From an uncultured Acidimicrobiales bacterium (GTDB lineage: Bacteria; Actinomycetota; Acidimicrobiia; Acidimicrobiales; SZUA-35), in NCBI GenBank assembly GCA_937922785.1, contig CALAJQ010000008.1, positions 1 through 64,000 of the forward strand: a stretch of 64,000 bases of DNA, in the 5' to 3' direction. The position numbers were made by a program, and so were the translations under genes. Each line of letters begins with the position of its first letter. Position 1 is the first letter of the stretch. Below the pieces are notes generated by a model, which searched no databases, was not told where the DNA came from, and saw only the letters and a program-made list of their open reading frames with translations. Shown piece by piece: positions 44,825 to 54,097 of the stretch.

Positions 44825-45916
44825 GTGGTTACGGAACGGGAACAGCAGATCGTTGACTTGCTGCGCCGGGACCCGCTCATGGGAACTGAGGCGTTGGCTG
44901 CTGCTTTGGGAACAAGCCGGGCCTCGGTCAATGTGCACCTCTCCAACCTTGGTAAGAAGGGCGTGATCCTGGGCCGAGGGTACGTGCTTGCCGAACAGCC
45001 GGGCGCGGTGGTTATCGGCGGAGCCAACGTTGACCTCAAGGCCCGGAGCAAAGAGCGAGCCACGGCGCACACCAGTAACCCTGGGCATGGTTCGATAGCG
45101 CCAGGAGGCGTCGGTCGCAACATCGCCGAGAACATTGCCCGCCTTGGCGACAGGGTTCACTTAATCAGCGTTGTCGGGCGTGACCCGATGGGCGACAATC
45201 TCATCGACCACACAGCGGCGGCCGGGGTGCGGGTCGAGCACGTGGCCAGAACTGATCGAGCGACCGGCACATACACCGCTGTAATCGACGTCGACGGTGA
45301 GCTCATCGTTGCCATTGCAGACATGGAGTCAATGGTAGAGCTCGGACCCGAACAACTGAACAGCGCACGGGACGTGATTGCCGCGGCCGGTGTGCTTGTT
45401 CTTGACGGCAACCTCAGTCCCGATGCCTTCGACTACGCGCTAGATCTCTCGGTAGGTGTGCGCACGATCTTTGAACCGGTCAGTGTTCCTAAGGCGACTG
45501 GGCTAAAGGAGTTGGTCGACTCTCGCATCTACGCAGTCACTCCCAATCGAGACGAACTTGGGGCGCTAACCGACCTACCTACTCGCACTAACAGGCAGGT
45601 CATTGCAGCTGCGAAAGCTCTGCACGCTCGTGGTGTAGAACTGGTCTGGGTCCGACTAGGCAAACGTGGCTCACTACTCAGCACAGAGGATCGAACCGTC
45701 GATCTACCCGTAGTCCCCACCGTCGTTGATGAAGTAACCGGCGCAGGCGACTCAATGCTGGGAGCGTTCTGCCACGTACTGCTGCAAGGTGGCACACCCG
45801 AAGATGCAGCACGCTTTGGCCACGCTGCGGCTGCCCTAACTATCGCAAGTCCGCACACCGTGCGGCCAGATTTAACCTCGCGGCTTGTTCTAGCCGCGCT
45901 CGAACAGGATGCATGA
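44825..45916 (+). CDS. psuK: Pseudouridine kinase with N-terminal HTH (PfkB family)
   Basis: 363 residues. Residues 1-57 form a winged HTH (MGTEALAAALGTSRASVNVHL), and the rest is a PfkB sugar kinase with IAPGGVGRNIAENIARLG and the catalytic EVTGAGDSMLGAF. This fusion is known for pseudouridine kinases such as YeiI. It phosphorylates pseudouridine; the product is the substrate of the next gene. GTG start with no ribosome site; coupling to lysR is likely. Confidence 0.88.
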   Translation: MVTEREQQIVDLLRRDPLMGTEALAAALGTSRASVNVHLSNLGKKGVILGRGYVLAEQPGAVVIGGANVDLKARSKERATAHTSNPGHGSIAPGGVGRNIAENIARLGDRVHLISVVGRDPMGDNLIDHTAAAGVRVEHVARTDRATGTYTAVIDVDGELIVAIADMESMVELGPEQLNSARDVIAAAGVLVLDGNLSPDAFDYALDLSVGVRTIFEPVSVPKATGLKELVDSRIYAVTPNRDELGALTDLPTRTNRQVIAAAKALHARGVELVWVRLGKRGSLLSTEDRTVDLPVVPTVVDEVTGAGDSMLGAFCHVLLQGGTPEDAARFGHAAAALTIASPHTVRPDLTSRLVLAALEQDA

Positions 45917-46844
45917 CATGACTACTCCACACCCACACCCGGACCTCGTGATTACCGATGAGGTTGCTGAAGCGTTGAACGACGGCAGCCCTGTCGTTGC
46001 GCTTGAAAGCACCATCATTAGCCACGGAATGCCGTTCCCGCAGAACGTCGAAATGGCCACCGAAGTAGAGCGAATCATTCGCGACGGTGGTGCGGTTCCT
46101 GCGACCATTGCAGTTCTTGACGGTCGCCCTCGTGTCGGGCTTACCAGCGAAGACCTTCACCTCCTTGCGACCAGTCCCGACGTGTCAAAGATCAGCACAC
46201 GCGATGTGCCCTACGCCGTTAGTCAAGGTATTCATGGGGCAACCACAGTGGCCTCAACCATGCACTTTGCAGCACTGGCCGGCATCAGCGTGTTTGTGAC
46301 GGGCGGGCTTGGCGGTGTGCACAGGGGAGCGGAGCGAACCTATGACGTCAGCGCCGATCTAACCGAGCTGTCCAAGACCAATGTGGCCGTCATCTCCGCC
46401 GGAGTTAAGTCGATCCTCGATATCGGGTTGACCCTTGAGGCGCTTGAGACCCTTGGCGTGCCAGTGGTTGCCTACCGAACCGATGACTTCCCAGCGTTTT
46501 TCTCCCGCATCAGTGGTCATGGTGCCCCTATGAGACTTGACACTCCGGCAGACATCGCCGCGTTGATGGCGGCTAAGTGGCGACTTGGGCTTGACGGGGG
46601 AGTGGCTATTGTCAATCCGATTCCAGCCGAGGACGAGATCCCGGCTGAAGAGATTGGTGTGATAATTGAGCAAGCCCTGGCTGATATGGAAGCCAACGGC
46701 ATCCACGGCAAAGAAGCCACCCCGTTCCTGCTAGGCCGGATTGTCGAGATCACCCAAGGCGCAAGCCTCACCGCCAACATCGCGCTGGTCAACAACAACG
46801 CACGACTAGGCGCACAGGTTGCCAGCGAATACGCCGCGCTGTAG
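45909..46844 (+). CDS. psuG: Pseudouridine-5'-phosphate glycosidase
   Basis: 311 residues with the PsuG signatures VVALESTIISHGMPFPQN, STRDVPYAVSQGIHGATTVA, FVTGGLGGVHRGAE and the C-terminal NPIPAEDEIP and TANIALVNNNARLGAQVA. It splits the C-C glycosidic bond of pseudouridine 5'-phosphate into uracil and ribose 5-phosphate. The start at 45909 overlaps psuK; ATG 45918, with AGGAT upstream, is the alternative. Confidence 0.93.
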   Translation: MHDMTTPHPHPDLVITDEVAEALNDGSPVVALESTIISHGMPFPQNVEMATEVERIIRDGGAVPATIAVLDGRPRVGLTSEDLHLLATSPDVSKISTRDVPYAVSQGIHGATTVASTMHFAALAGISVFVTGGLGGVHRGAERTYDVSADLTELSKTNVAVISAGVKSILDIGLTLEALETLGVPVVAYRTDDFPAFFSRISGHGAPMRLDTPADIAALMAAKWRLGLDGGVAIVNPIPAEDEIPAEEIGVIIEQALADMEANGIHGKEATPFLLGRIVEITQGASLTANIALVNNNARLGAQVASEYAAL

Positions 46845-46963
46845 CCGGCACGATCGGGCATGGCGAAATGTCAGTCTGGAGCGGGAAATTGGCGTGCGCC
46901 GTGCAAGGCTAAGGTAACAATTCCAATGTCTGCGGAAAAGACCAAGACACACGGTGCCCAATC

Positions 46964-47782
46964 ATGAGTGAATGGAAGATCGAGGGTGACTTCGAAGCTG
47001 ACGGCGCAGTATGTGTGCGCCAAGCCTTTACTGCCGAGCATGTTGCTCTTGCCAGAGCTGCAATTGATGAGAACCTCGCTGATCTCTCCGCACGCGCCAA
47101 ACGGGCCAGCGGTGAAGACGACGGAGCGTTTATCGAGGACTTTTGCAATTGGAACCGGTTGCCCAAGATGGAACGATTCATTCGCGAATCACCAGGTGCC
47201 GACATCGCTGCTGCCCTAACTGGATCAGACACGATTCGCCTCTATCACGATCACCTCTTGGTAAAGGAGCCGGGCACGAGGCAGCGCACGCCATGGCACC
47301 AGGATCAGCCCTATTACAACGTCGAGGGGACGCAGAACGCAAGCATGTGGTTCCCCGTGGACCCGGTCCCGCGGTCGGCCACGCTTGAGTTCATCGCTGG
47401 CTCACATCGAGGCCCGTGGTATATGCCACGCACGTTTCTTGATGACCAGGCAAAGTGGTTTCCCGACGGCAGCCTCGCCGAGCTTCCCGACTTCGCTAAC
47501 GAGCCTGACCAGTGGCAGGTTCTGGGGTGGGAGCTGGAACCAGGCGACGCCGTGTTCTTCAATATGCTTACGGTTCACGGTTCGGGCGGAGTGTCGGGCC
47601 CCAATCGCCGCCGCGTCCTATCGGTGAGGTACCTCGGTGATGACATGGTGCATGCGCCGCGGCGTTGGACAACTTCGCCGCCGTTCGATGGCTTGGAGTC
47701 GGAGATCGCTGAGGGGGCACCAATGGATCATCCGCTGTTCCCGATGTTGAGGGCTAGAGGTGATCACCGACGGTCGATCTAG
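46964..47782 (+). CDS. Phytanoyl-CoA dioxygenase-family (PhyH) protein
   Basis: 272 residues with the Fe(II)/2-oxoglutarate site H112-x-D114 (PWHQDQPYYNV) and a distal His in VHGSGG, with an Arg after it (RRRVLSVRY). Distinct from the PhyH protein at 29612. Substrate unknown. Its stop lies in the first unit of a tandem duplication shared with the convergent gene. Confidence 0.85.
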   Translation: MSEWKIEGDFEADGAVCVRQAFTAEHVALARAAIDENLADLSARAKRASGEDDGAFIEDFCNWNRLPKMERFIRESPGADIAAALTGSDTIRLYHDHLLVKEPGTRQRTPWHQDQPYYNVEGTQNASMWFPVDPVPRSATLEFIAGSHRGPWYMPRTFLDDQAKWFPDGSLAELPDFANEPDQWQVLGWELEPGDAVFFNMLTVHGSGGVSGPNRRRVLSVRYLGDDMVHAPRRWTTSPPFDGLESEIAEGAPMDHPLFPMLRARGDHRRSI

Positions 47783-47815
47783 TGGTCATAACCAAGATCT
47801 AGTGGTCATAACCAA
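47776..47815. repeat. Tandem 20-bp duplication at convergent gene ends
   Basis: GATCTAGTGGTCATAACCAA is repeated head to tail at 47776-47795 and 47796-47815. Unit 1 contains the PhyH stop codon; unit 2 contains the stop and last codons of the opposite gene. Confidence 0.9.
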
Positions 47816-49214
47816 AGAGTCGGTTTTCGATTATCTGTTCTGCAACACCTTCAGGCAGGCACTTTTCCCAATCGCCCCGACCGTTGGGTAGTTGCTTAAG
47901 AACGTTCCGGGAAAAGATCTTGAACAGTTCGATGTCTGAACTCTCGATGCCAAACAAGAAATGGTTGGCCAGCAGGTACTGATACAGGTGTCGAAGGTTC
48001 TCGGGCACCTTGATCGTTGTGTAGTCACACAGTTCACCGGATTGATTGATTTCCGGATAGACGAACAAACGCGTGTTGTCGGGGAACAGTTTTCCAAATC
48101 CCTCGAGGATGCCGCCTTCGACGCCGCGGTAGCTGGCTTCATCAAAAATCTGTCGAACATTGATGATGCCGACGACGATTCCGATCTGAAGTTGGGTGAA
48201 CTGGCGGAAATAGGCACGCAACGAGTGATAGCGCGTGTAGTCGGAAATCATTACGTGGTAGCCGAGCGAATTGAGCAACTTGGTGCGCGCAATCAGATCT
48301 TGGTCAGACGCCATTAGATCGTTGCCTCTCATGTCGTTGAGAGATATCTCGGCAATAGCAACGCTGTTCTCGCTGGTCACTCCGGCAGTCTCAGTAAAGG
48401 ACTTCATGCCTTGTTCGATCATGTCAACGTTTAGGCGAGTGACGGGACGGAACGATCCACGAATCGTCAGAACGTTCTTCTTGTAGAGCAGGTCTGCCGG
48501 CGCTACCACCGATCCGTCGGGGCGAAACATGACGGCTCGAGTTTTCCAGCTCCGGATCAGGTGCAGATTTAGCGCACGATTGTCTACGTCTTCAAAGTGG
48601 GGTCCCGCAAACTCGATCGAATCGATCTCGATGCGGTCTTGCTCAATGTTGTCAGTTAAAGACTCAACAACCCGTCGTTCATTGTCGTGGTAGTAGAACG
48701 CTGCGTAAATCAGGTTTACCCCGAGTACGCCAAGTGCCTGTTGTTGCCGGTCAACGTCTTCATCGCGCAAACGAACGTGGAGGATGATGTTGGCTGGCTC
48801 GGACTGTGGGTACATCTGCAATCGAACGCCACACCAGGCGTGGCACTCGTTGTCCTTGCCGAAACTCTTCGCCGCCACTGTGGCCGCGTAGGCAAAAAAG
48901 CGTGATGCCTTTGGCCGGGATGTGGCCACCCGATCGAGTACCAAGTCGAACTCGTGCGCCAGCATTGCCTGGACCCGTGAGTAGCTCACGTAACGCTTGT
49001 CTTCTTGAACTCCGTAAATGTCGTCGGAGAACTGCATGTCATAGGCAGACATGGTTTTGGCGATTGTGCCTGCGGCCGCGCCCGCCTTAAAGAACTGGCG
49101 AGCAACCTCTTGGCCTGCGCCTATCTCAGCGATTGACCCGTACTTCTTCTCGTCCAGGTTTAGACGGAGCGCCTTATCCAGGGTGCTTCGGGTACTAACA
49201 TTTTTGTTTGGCAC
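47799..49214 (-). CDS. Conserved protein of unknown function (about 470 residues)
   Basis: 471 residues, no signal peptide or membrane helix. It belongs to a widespread family recognisable by YGSIAEIGAGQEVARQFFKAG, GTIAKTMSAYDMQFSDDIYG, RYVSYSRVQAMLAHE and GVNLIYAAFY. Database names for relatives vary and are not trustworthy, and I assign no function. It stands alone, its promoter lying in 49215-49342. Confidence 0.8.
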   Translation of the reverse strand: MPNKNVSTRSTLDKALRLNLDEKKYGSIAEIGAGQEVARQFFKAGAAAGTIAKTMSAYDMQFSDDIYGVQEDKRYVSYSRVQAMLAHEFDLVLDRVATSRPKASRFFAYAATVAAKSFGKDNECHAWCGVRLQMYPQSEPANIILHVRLRDEDVDRQQQALGVLGVNLIYAAFYYHDNERRVVESLTDNIEQDRIEIDSIEFAGPHFEDVDNRALNLHLIRSWKTRAVMFRPDGSVVAPADLLYKKNVLTIRGSFRPVTRLNVDMIEQGMKSFTETAGVTSENSVAIAEISLNDMRGNDLMASDQDLIARTKLLNSLGYHVMISDYTRYHSLRAYFRQFTQLQIGIVVGIINVRQIFDEASYRGVEGGILEGFGKLFPDNTRLFVYPEINQSGELCDYTTIKVPENLRHLYQYLLANHFLFGIESSDIELFKIFSRNVLKQLPNGRGDWEKCLPEGVAEQIIENRLFGYDH

Positions 49215-49342
49215 GCTTCATCAACCCCCTAGAACAACGGGCGCAAGTGTAGGCGAAGACGCTGCGTTGAACGCGACAGACAACTTCAGAAAAGCCCATT
49301 TCAAAAAGTTTGAATTTGATACGTACAGTTTGTGTTATGTAA

Positions 49343-49909
49343 CTATGCCTTTGGGTCCGAGTTGGTGTTCGGATCGAGGACGCTGCGATAGATGCCTGCC
49401 CAGGTGGTGACGAACCGATCTCGATCGACGCCATTGGCGCCGTCACCGATTAGGGCTTCGTTGACTCGAAAGTTGATGAGCGATCCGAGGATCACCGCTG
49501 CCGCCGCATCGGCATCTATGTCGGGATTGTTCTGAGCGATCCGTTCAGCAACGACCCGGTAGGAGGTGTTGATGGTTCGGTCGTTGATGCGCTTTCGTTG
49601 TTCAGGGAAGGCATCGAGGTCTCGCAAGTAGATTCGCAGCATGTCGGTGCGCATGTAGTCGAGCATCTCGTGAGCGACAGCCTCGATGTCCAGGCTGGGT
49701 GGCGCGATTTCATCGTCGGGGACGTTAACGGCTTGATCGACAACGGCTTCAAGCATCTCTTGTTTTGATTTGAAATGCCGGTAAGTGCCGCCTGCGCCGA
49801 CACTTAGTCCGGCAGCCTCTTCGATGTCGGCAATGGTTGTTGCCGCGTAACCCTTAGCTGCGAAACACTTGATGGCTGCGTGGAGGACTCGACGCCGGGA
49901 CTCTGACAT
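49343..49909 (-). CDS. TetR-family regulator
   Basis: 188 residues with an N-terminal HTH (MSESRRRVLHAAIKCFAAKG, AAGLSVGAGGTYRHF). The start at 49909 is chosen because the start codon lies within a 28-bp palindrome, as expected for autorepression; an in-frame start at 49978 would extend through the operator. Divergent from a P450 gene that it probably controls. Confidence 0.88.
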   Translation of the reverse strand: MSESRRRVLHAAIKCFAAKGYAATTIADIEEAAGLSVGAGGTYRHFKSKQEMLEAVVDQAVNVPDDEIAPPSLDIEAVAHEMLDYMRTDMLRIYLRDLDAFPEQRKRINDRTINTSYRVVAERIAQNNPDIDADAAAAVILGSLINFRVNEALIGDGANGVDRDRFVTTWAGIYRSVLDPNTNSDPKA

Positions 49910-49931
49910 AAGTAAGATCTTACTTATGTCA
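49904..49931. promoter_or_regulatory. 28-bp perfect palindrome: probable TetR operator
   Basis: Half-site TGACATAAGTAAGA is followed directly by its exact reverse complement. It covers the TetR start codon and lies 60 bp before the divergent P450 gene. Confidence 0.8.
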
Positions 49932-49990
49932 CGAAGCCATGCCACTCCGCCGGACGTATTCGATCTCGCTACAACCACGAACCGAGCTAG

Positions 49991-51289
49991 GTGATGCGGC
50001 GGGAAGAGGTTGCGCTTTCGGTTCTTCGGGGTCTGGTGAAACGGCCCCGACTCGCCAATTTCGTGTTTCGGTTCGACAAGTGGGGCAACATTCTTGGCCC
50101 GGACCGGTTCGTTGATCCGTACCCAATTTATGAACGAATGAGAGAAGCGGGCCCAATCTCTTTCAGTCCGTTCCTTCAGCAGTGGGCGGTGGTTGGTTAT
50201 GACGAGGCGAAGGAGATCTTGAGTTCTCCGAGTTTCGGAGTGGCTGATCAGCTCGATCTTCTTCTCGAGGCGCGCCCCTACACCGAACTGTCAGACCGCA
50301 CGAAACTCCTGTTGAGAGGTGCCCTGTTGTTCACCGACCCACCGCTTCACAGCCGGTTGCGATCAGCAGTGAACCGGGCATTCACCCCGCGGCAGATGGC
50401 CCGATTGGAACCCCAGATCACCGACATCGCACAAAGGTTGCTTGGTGACATCGCCAAGGATCCAGAACCAGACATCATGGCTGATTTCGCTGAGCTACTG
50501 CCGATCAACGTGATCGCTGAACTTATTGGAGTGCCCCAAGAGAGATGGGACTGGGTCAAAGAATCATCCACCAAACTTCGTGAACTCCTGGACCCGTTTG
50601 TTGTTGTCGACCCGGCCTCGATCGACGCCGTATGTGACGAAATATTCTCCTATTACAGCGGCCTGGCCGATGAACGCCTTGGTGACCCGAAGGACGATCT
50701 CCTCACCTCGCTTGTGCAGGCAGAAACAGCCGACGCCACCATCAGTCGCCATGAGTTGATAAGTATTGTCGCCATCGTGATGCTCGCCGGCCACGAGACC
50801 ACCACCGGCGCACTTGGCAACGCGGTCGTGGCGTTGGCCCGCAACCCGGCCCAGCGGCAACTCATAACTAACAAGCCAGAGCTCTGGCCAAACGCCGTCG
50901 AAGAACTGCTCCGATTCGACACCGCCATCCACACCGACCCACGCGCTGCGCTCAAGACAACAACGATTGCCGGCCAGACAATCAAGAAGGGGCAGAACCT
51001 CACGATCATGCTTGGTGCGGTCAATCGAGATCCGCGCCGTTTCACCGAACCAAACCAACTGCTTCTTGATCGCGACAACCCCAACGGCCTGTCGTTTGGT
51101 CACGGGATCCATCACTGTGTGGGCGCCGCTCTGGCTCGACTTGAACTACGCATTGGACTTCGCGCCATCCTCGAATCCTTCGGCGAGTACACGATCGACG
51201 AAACTCAAATCACATGGAAGACATCGCTAGCGTTCCGCAGTCCCTCCCGTCTTCCGGTCAAACGCGCAAGGCCAAACACAACAGCGTGA
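49991..51289 (+). CDS. Cytochrome P450
   Basis: 432 residues: oxygen-binding I-helix MLAGHETTTG, ExxR in VEELLRF, heme loop FGHGIHHCVG with Cys near 376. Typical soluble bacterial P450 of the CYP107/CYP105 kind. GTG 49991 and ATG 49994 are adjacent possible starts. Divergent from the TetR gene at 49343. No redox partner is nearby; the substrate is unknown. Confidence 0.93.
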   Translation: MMRREEVALSVLRGLVKRPRLANFVFRFDKWGNILGPDRFVDPYPIYERMREAGPISFSPFLQQWAVVGYDEAKEILSSPSFGVADQLDLLLEARPYTELSDRTKLLLRGALLFTDPPLHSRLRSAVNRAFTPRQMARLEPQITDIAQRLLGDIAKDPEPDIMADFAELLPINVIAELIGVPQERWDWVKESSTKLRELLDPFVVVDPASIDAVCDEIFSYYSGLADERLGDPKDDLLTSLVQAETADATISRHELISIVAIVMLAGHETTTGALGNAVVALARNPAQRQLITNKPELWPNAVEELLRFDTAIHTDPRAALKTTTIAGQTIKKGQNLTIMLGAVNRDPRRFTEPNQLLLDRDNPNGLSFGHGIHHCVGAALARLELRIGLRAILESFGEYTIDETQITWKTSLAFRSPSRLPVKRARPNTTA

Positions 51290-51347
51290 ACACCGATAAT
51301 GGGACCACCAACCACAACGCGGGCCTATCGGTCTTAAGATCTCTGAC

Positions 51348-51401
51348 ATGACAGAGATTCTTGGCAATGTGTTCGGGCCCGAGCTGGCTGGGTCGAAGTG
51401 A
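51348..51401 (+). CDS. Candidate 17-codon leaderless ORF before fbp
   Basis: ATG 51348 encodes [17 protein letters not shown] and stops at TGA 51399-51401, overlapping the fructose-bisphosphatase GTG (GTGA). TAAGAT at 51335-51340 ends 7 nt before the ATG, so the transcript would begin on the start codon. It may couple or regulate fbp translation. No homologue is known to me. Confidence 0.4.
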   Translation: MTEILGNVFGPELAGSK

Positions 51402-52426
51402 GCACGTTTGACCCAGACCCAGGAGGGCCCGACGTTGGTGGCCGGGCCGCCGAAGGCATCGTCACCATCGAACGATTCCTGACCGACAACCAACCCGAGA
51501 CAGCAACGGGAGAACTGTCACGGGTGCTGGATGATATTGCTATGGCCGGCAAAGTTATTGCCAGCCGTACGCGCCGCGGCGGGTTGACCGAATTGCTAGG
51601 CAAGGCTGGCGTGGTCAACGTCCAGGGCGAAGAACAAAAGCTCATGGATGTCTATGCCGATGACGTGATGACATCGATGCTTTCTGGCCACGGCAGGGTC
51701 AGCGTCATCGTCTCTGAAGAGCGTCCTGAGCCTGTGATCATCGACGACTCTGCGCCATATGTCGTCGTTCATGACCCGCTCGACGGTTCCTCCAACATCG
51801 ACTCCAACGTCAGCATCGGCACGATATTTGGTGTGTTCCGGCGCGAAGACACCACTAAGCCGCCGACCGAGGCCGACTGGCTCCGACCCGGGCGTGACCT
51901 TGTGGCCGCCGGCTACATCTTGTACGGAACCTCAACCATGATGGTTTACAGCACTGGCCAGGGAGTGCACGCATTCACGCTGGACCACGCGGTTGGTGAG
52001 TTTTTGCTCACTTGGTCTAACTGTCACTTCCCAGCTGAACCCGCTTATTACTCGCTCAACCTCGCGTCGATACCGCAGTGGGAAGCCGGAATGAGTCGGT
52101 TTGTTGACTGGCTCAATCGTCCCGACACCCCGAATCTGTCACAGCGTTACATCGGATCCGCCGTCGCCGACTTCCACCGCAATCTGCTACACGGCGGTGT
52201 GTTTGGATATCCGGGCGAAGTTGACCGCCCCCAAGGCAAGTTGCGCCTCATGTATGAGGGTGCGCCGCTGGCCTATCTGGCCGAGCAGGCCGGAGGACGC
52301 GGGTCAGATGGGTCTCGCGATCTTCTCGACATAAGTCCCAATGACATCCACCAGCGCACGCCTGTGTTTGTTGGTGACACTCGACTGGTAGACCAACTTG
52401 AGGCATGCCTCACCGAAGGAGCTTGA
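51398..52426 (+). CDS. fbp: Class I fructose-1,6-bisphosphatase
   Basis: 342 residues. The metal-binding [20 protein letters not shown], the N-terminal [19 protein letters not shown] and the C-terminal [20 protein letters not shown] are standard for class I FBPase. It hydrolyses fructose 1,6-bisphosphate in gluconeogenesis. GTG start overlaps a small ORF stop. It forms an operon with phosphoglucomutase, one base apart. Confidence 0.94.
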   Translation: MSTFDPDPGGPDVGGRAAEGIVTIERFLTDNQPETATGELSRVLDDIAMAGKVIASRTRRGGLTELLGKAGVVNVQGEEQKLMDVYADDVMTSMLSGHGRVSVIVSEERPEPVIIDDSAPYVVVHDPLDGSSNIDSNVSIGTIFGVFRREDTTKPPTEADWLRPGRDLVAAGYILYGTSTMMVYSTGQGVHAFTLDHAVGEFLLTWSNCHFPAEPAYYSLNLASIPQWEAGMSRFVDWLNRPDTPNLSQRYIGSAVADFHRNLLHGGVFGYPGEVDRPQGKLRLMYEGAPLAYLAEQAGGRGSDGSRDLLDISPNDIHQRTPVFVGDTRLVDQLEACLTEGA

Positions 52427-52427
52427 G

Positions 52428-54062
52428 ATGGTTCACGATCGCGCTGGCCAACTGGCAGCCACCGAAGATCTCATTGACGTAGCCCACCTCGTCTCGGCCT
52501 ACTACACAGAAAAGCCCGACGTAGAAGACGTCGGCCAGCGGGTTGCGTTTGGCACGTCGGGTCATCGAGGCACCAGCCTTAACCGCTCGTTCAACGAAGC
52601 CCACATAGCGGCAACTACCCAAGCCATCTGTGAGTACCGCAAAGCACAGTCGATCGAGGGCCCTCTGTTTCTTGGCCGCGATACACACGCCTTGTCCGAA
52701 CCGGCGTGGGCGACGGCGCTTGAAGTGCTGGCCGGAAACGCCGTACAAGTTCGGATCGATCTTGACGGGCGCTACACCCCAACTCCAGCTTTGTCGCACG
52801 CCATCCTGAACCACAATCAGTCATCACCAAAGGCTCAGGCCGACGGCATCGTGGTTACGCCGTCGCACAATCCACCCAAGGATGGCGGCTTCAAATACAA
52901 CCCGCCCCACGGTGGTCCGGCCGACACCGACTGCACCAGTTGGGTTGCCGCACGAGCCAATGACCTGTTGGCAACGGGGTCTAATGAGGTCAAACGAGTT
53001 TCGCTGGCCAAGGCGCTTGCCGCCGACACCACCACCACCTACGACTTCTGCAATTCCTATGTTGATGATCTCCCGTCGGTTCTCAACCTCGATGCCATTC
53101 GAGACTCTGGCGTGCGAATCGGGGCCGACCCGCTGGGCGGGGCCAGTGTTGACTACTGGGCCCGGATCGCCGAGCGGCATCGGATCGATCTAACTGTTAT
53201 CAATCCTGTGGTCGATCCGACCTGGCGGTTCATGACGCTGGATTGGGACGGGGCGATCCGGATGGATTGTTCGTCGCCTTATGCGATGGCTTCGCTGATT
53301 GAATCGCGCGACCGGTTCGACATCTCTACCGGCAATGACGCCGACGCCGACCGCCACGGCATCGTCACCCCCGACGGTGGGTTGATGAACCCCAACCACT
53401 TCCTTGCCGTCGCAATTGATTACCTTTTCACAAACCGTCCTCAGTGGCCGTCATCGGCTGCGGTGGGCAAGACATTGGTTTCTTCGTCGATGATCGACCG
53501 AGTTGTGGCCGACATCGGCAAGACATTGGTAGAGGTGCCAGTTGGCTTTAAGTGGTTCGTACCTGGCCTGCTTGACGCGTCGGTTGGCTTCGGGGGAGAG
53601 GAGTCCGCTGGGGCTTCGTTCCTGCGGCACGACGGCTCCGTATGGACCACCGATAAGGATGGTTTCATCCTGGCCCTGCTGGCCGCAGAGATTCAAGCGG
53701 TTACTGGTGCCAGTCCGAGCGAGCGCTACAAGTCGATGACTGAATCGCACGGCGCTCCGGTCTATGCCCGCATCGATGCGCCGGCAACCCGCGAACAGAA
53801 GGCTGTTCTGGCAGCGCTAACTCCCAGTCAGGTAACAGCGGACGAACTTGCCGGCGAGCCGGTCACCGCAGTCCTCACCGAGGCACCCGGCAACGGCGCC
53901 AAAATCGGCGGGCTGAAAGTAACAACCGAGTCGGCTTGGTTCGCCGCCCGCCCTTCAGGCACAGAGGATGTATACAAAATCTATGCCGAGAGTTTCCGAG
54001 GTGAGGACCACCTGGCCGAGGTACAGGATGCCGCCCGCAACCTCGTCAACTCCGTTCTTTAG
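52428..54062 (+). CDS. pgm: Phosphoglucomutase (alpha-D-glucose specific)
   Basis: 544 residues of the Pgm type: [20 protein letters not shown], catalytic Ser in [13 protein letters not shown], metal loop [12 protein letters not shown], sugar-binding GEESAG, phosphate-binding [10 protein letters not shown]. It interconverts glucose 1- and 6-phosphate. ATG 52428 with GGAG upstream lies 1 nt after the fbp stop. Together the two lead carbon from fructose bisphosphate to glucose 1-phosphate, for example for glucosyl compounds or glycogen. Confidence 0.95.
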   Translation: MVHDRAGQLAATEDLIDVAHLVSAYYTEKPDVEDVGQRVAFGTSGHRGTSLNRSFNEAHIAATTQAICEYRKAQSIEGPLFLGRDTHALSEPAWATALEVLAGNAVQVRIDLDGRYTPTPALSHAILNHNQSSPKAQADGIVVTPSHNPPKDGGFKYNPPHGGPADTDCTSWVAARANDLLATGSNEVKRVSLAKALAADTTTTYDFCNSYVDDLPSVLNLDAIRDSGVRIGADPLGGASVDYWARIAERHRIDLTVINPVVDPTWRFMTLDWDGAIRMDCSSPYAMASLIESRDRFDISTGNDADADRHGIVTPDGGLMNPNHFLAVAIDYLFTNRPQWPSSAAVGKTLVSSSMIDRVVADIGKTLVEVPVGFKWFVPGLLDASVGFGGEESAGASFLRHDGSVWTTDKDGFILALLAAEIQAVTGASPSERYKSMTESHGAPVYARIDAPATREQKAVLAALTPSQVTADELAGEPVTAVLTEAPGNGAKIGGLKVTTESAWFAARPSGTEDVYKIYAESFRGEDHLAEVQDAARNLVNSVL

Positions 54063-54097
54063 CAGTACTTACCGGGCTTAGCAGTACCTACCGGCCG
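54060..54097. repeat. Tandem 19-bp near-duplication filling a convergent gap
   Basis: TAGCAGTACTTACCGGGCT (54060-54078) and TAGCAGTACCTACCGGCCG (54079-54097) fill the whole interval from the pgm stop codon to the stop of the opposite gene. Same type as at 32098 and 47776. Confidence 0.85.
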
